A stretch of 64,000 nucleotides of DNA from Candidatus Neomicrothrix sp. UBA881 (GTDB lineage: Bacteria > Actinomycetota > Acidimicrobiia > Acidimicrobiales > MedAcidi-G1): contig DBFL01000069.1 of NCBI GenBank assembly GCA_002294285.1, positions 1 to 64,000 of the forward strand. Reading direction: 5' to 3'. The notes under the pieces were generated by a model. That model worked only from the letters and a program-made list of their open reading frames with translations. It made no database searches and was not told where the DNA came from. Of this stretch, positions 63,209 to 64,000 are shown in pieces (position 1 is the stretch's first letter; every line of letters begins with the position of its first letter). A program made the position numbers and the translations under genes.

Positions 63209-64000
63209 ACCTGTTTCGATGATTTTTCAATTAAAAAAACTCGTTACTAATTTTTCTAGAGGTATTGCCATGGGAGTGGCAGATGTAGTTCCGGGAGTTT
63301 CAGGGGGAACCATAGCTCTTGTTTTTGGCATCTACGAGAAACTTCTGGAAAATATAAGTAAGTGCGCTTTATGTTTAGGGAAAATTTTAAGAGCAGATTT
63401 TTTTGGTTTCCGACAGGAACTTAAAAAAATTGATTTCTCTTTTTTACTTCCGGTCATTTTTGGGATGTTGGTGACTATTGTTTCTGTTTCAGGGGTCATG
63501 GTAGATCTTCTTGAAAAGCATCCTGAACCTATGTCAGGTCTTTTTTTTGGTTTGGTTGCAGGTTCTACAGTAATTGCTTGTTCATTACTCAATTATTGGA
63601 ATCTGCAAAAAACTATTGTCTCACTGGTTACGGCAATTCTTTTCTTTTTTATTCTCGGTCTGCGCTCTACTGTGTTCGATGATCCATCGCTATGGATCTT
63701 CTTTTTTTCAGGTTTTGTTGCGATTTGCGCTTGGATACTTCCCGGTGTTTCGGGTGCATTCTTACTACTAATTTTGGGTAATTACGCTGCTGTGTTAAGT
63801 GCAATCGATCATCAGGAATTCACAAAGCTTTTCGTGCTTTCAATTGGTGCAATTATTGGGCTCGCATTGTTTTCCACTCTTCTTAAAACCTTGTTAGATA
63901 AACATCGTGATTTGGTTATATCTTGTCTAGTCGGATTAATGCTTGGGTCTTCAAGAGTTCTTTGGCCTTGGCCAAACGGCGTTGGTGTTATAAATGACGA
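63201..64000 (+). CDS. DUF368 membrane protein, candidate undecaprenyl-phosphate flippase (truncated by window edge)
   Basis: An open frame runs from ATG 63201 to the window end (266 codons seen). It has the DUF368 hallmark repeat: DVVPGVSGGTIALVFGIYE near the N-terminus and CAWILPGVSGAFLLLILGNY in the second half, with about seven hydrophobic helices visible. DUF368 proteins (PopT in Staphylococcus) have been implicated in recycling undecaprenyl phosphate across the membrane, a role complementary to DedA proteins. The alternative ATG at 63219 is possible. It overlaps the thioesterase stop by 8 nt. Confidence 0.85.
   Translation, partial: MDRPVSMIFQLKKLVTNFSRGIAMGVADVVPGVSGGTIALVFGIYEKLLENISKCALCLGKILRADFFGFRQELKKIDFSFLLPVIFGMLVTIVSVSGVMVDLLEKHPEPMSGLFFGLVAGSTVIACSLLNYWNLQKTIVSLVTAILFFFILGLRSTVFDDPSLWIFFFSGFVAICAWILPGVSGAFLLLILGNYAAVLSAIDHQEFTKLFVLSIGAIIGLALFSTLLKTLLDKHRDLVISCLVGLMLGSSRVLWPWPNGVGVIND

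Overview
The window is a compact, low-GC stretch of bacterial chromosome with no insertion sequences, phage genes or CRISPR arrays. Several genes point to the phylum Actinobacteriota: two WhiB-type iron-sulfur regulators, a UPF0182 membrane protein beside a PDZ-Lon (YlbL) protease, a DUF2342 zincin-like protein, a VWA/ChlI-type ATPase pair, and a PNP-phosphomutase-DeoC-aldehyde dehydrogenase operon. MreB, the low GC and the very tight packing suggest a free-living, probably marine, streamlined member of the Acidimicrobiia or a relative. That placement is an inference from gene content. No gap between genes exceeds about 240 bases. All ten convergent gene junctions are 12 nt or less, and four overlap by exactly 4 nt.

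Layout. 1-7277 is a likely amine or amino-acid catabolism cluster (C45 acyltransferase-like hydrolase, class III aminotransferase, FAD oxidase, phytanoyl-CoA-type dioxygenase, APC permease with cytosolic domains). 7303-8938 holds an alpha/beta hydrolase behind a VapBC toxin-antitoxin pair whose start region carries a perfect inverted repeat. 9076-13281 holds an acyl-CoA dehydrogenase, an alkyl-sulfatase-type hydrolase and heme A synthase. 13337-21885 is a nucleoside salvage and catabolism island (Cdd, DeoA, purine nucleoside phosphorylase, PGM2-like phosphopentomutase candidate, DeoC, a full aldehyde dehydrogenase plus a half-length one, PsuG). 21882-26263 encodes a 2-oxoacid/acetoin dehydrogenase complex (E1 alpha, E1 beta, AcoX-like, E2) without E3.

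26418-35496 is a methylated-amine module: a Rieske oxygenase diverges from two fused FAD/GcvT demethylating dehydrogenases and an MttB-family methyltransferase without pyrrolysine, followed by convergent alanine dehydrogenase. A plausible flow is N-methyl removal from glycine betaine or a related compound onto tetrahydrofolate. 35587-38735 has small enzymes, initiator tRNA-fMet and two short-chain dehydrogenases. 38849-47517 is an actinobacterial conserved core (UPF0182, YlbL, a small membrane ORF with no ordinary start codon, HEAT repeats, MreB, MoaE, DUF2342).

47514-58634 contains an MFS transporter, SurE, PhoU with a Na/phosphate symporter, two WhiB genes flanking TatA, a VWA protein and its ATPase separated by a phosphotransferase and a MaoC hydratase. 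58865-62432 is sdhCAB. The window ends in a thioesterase and a truncated DUF368 gene of the undecaprenyl-phosphate flippase family.
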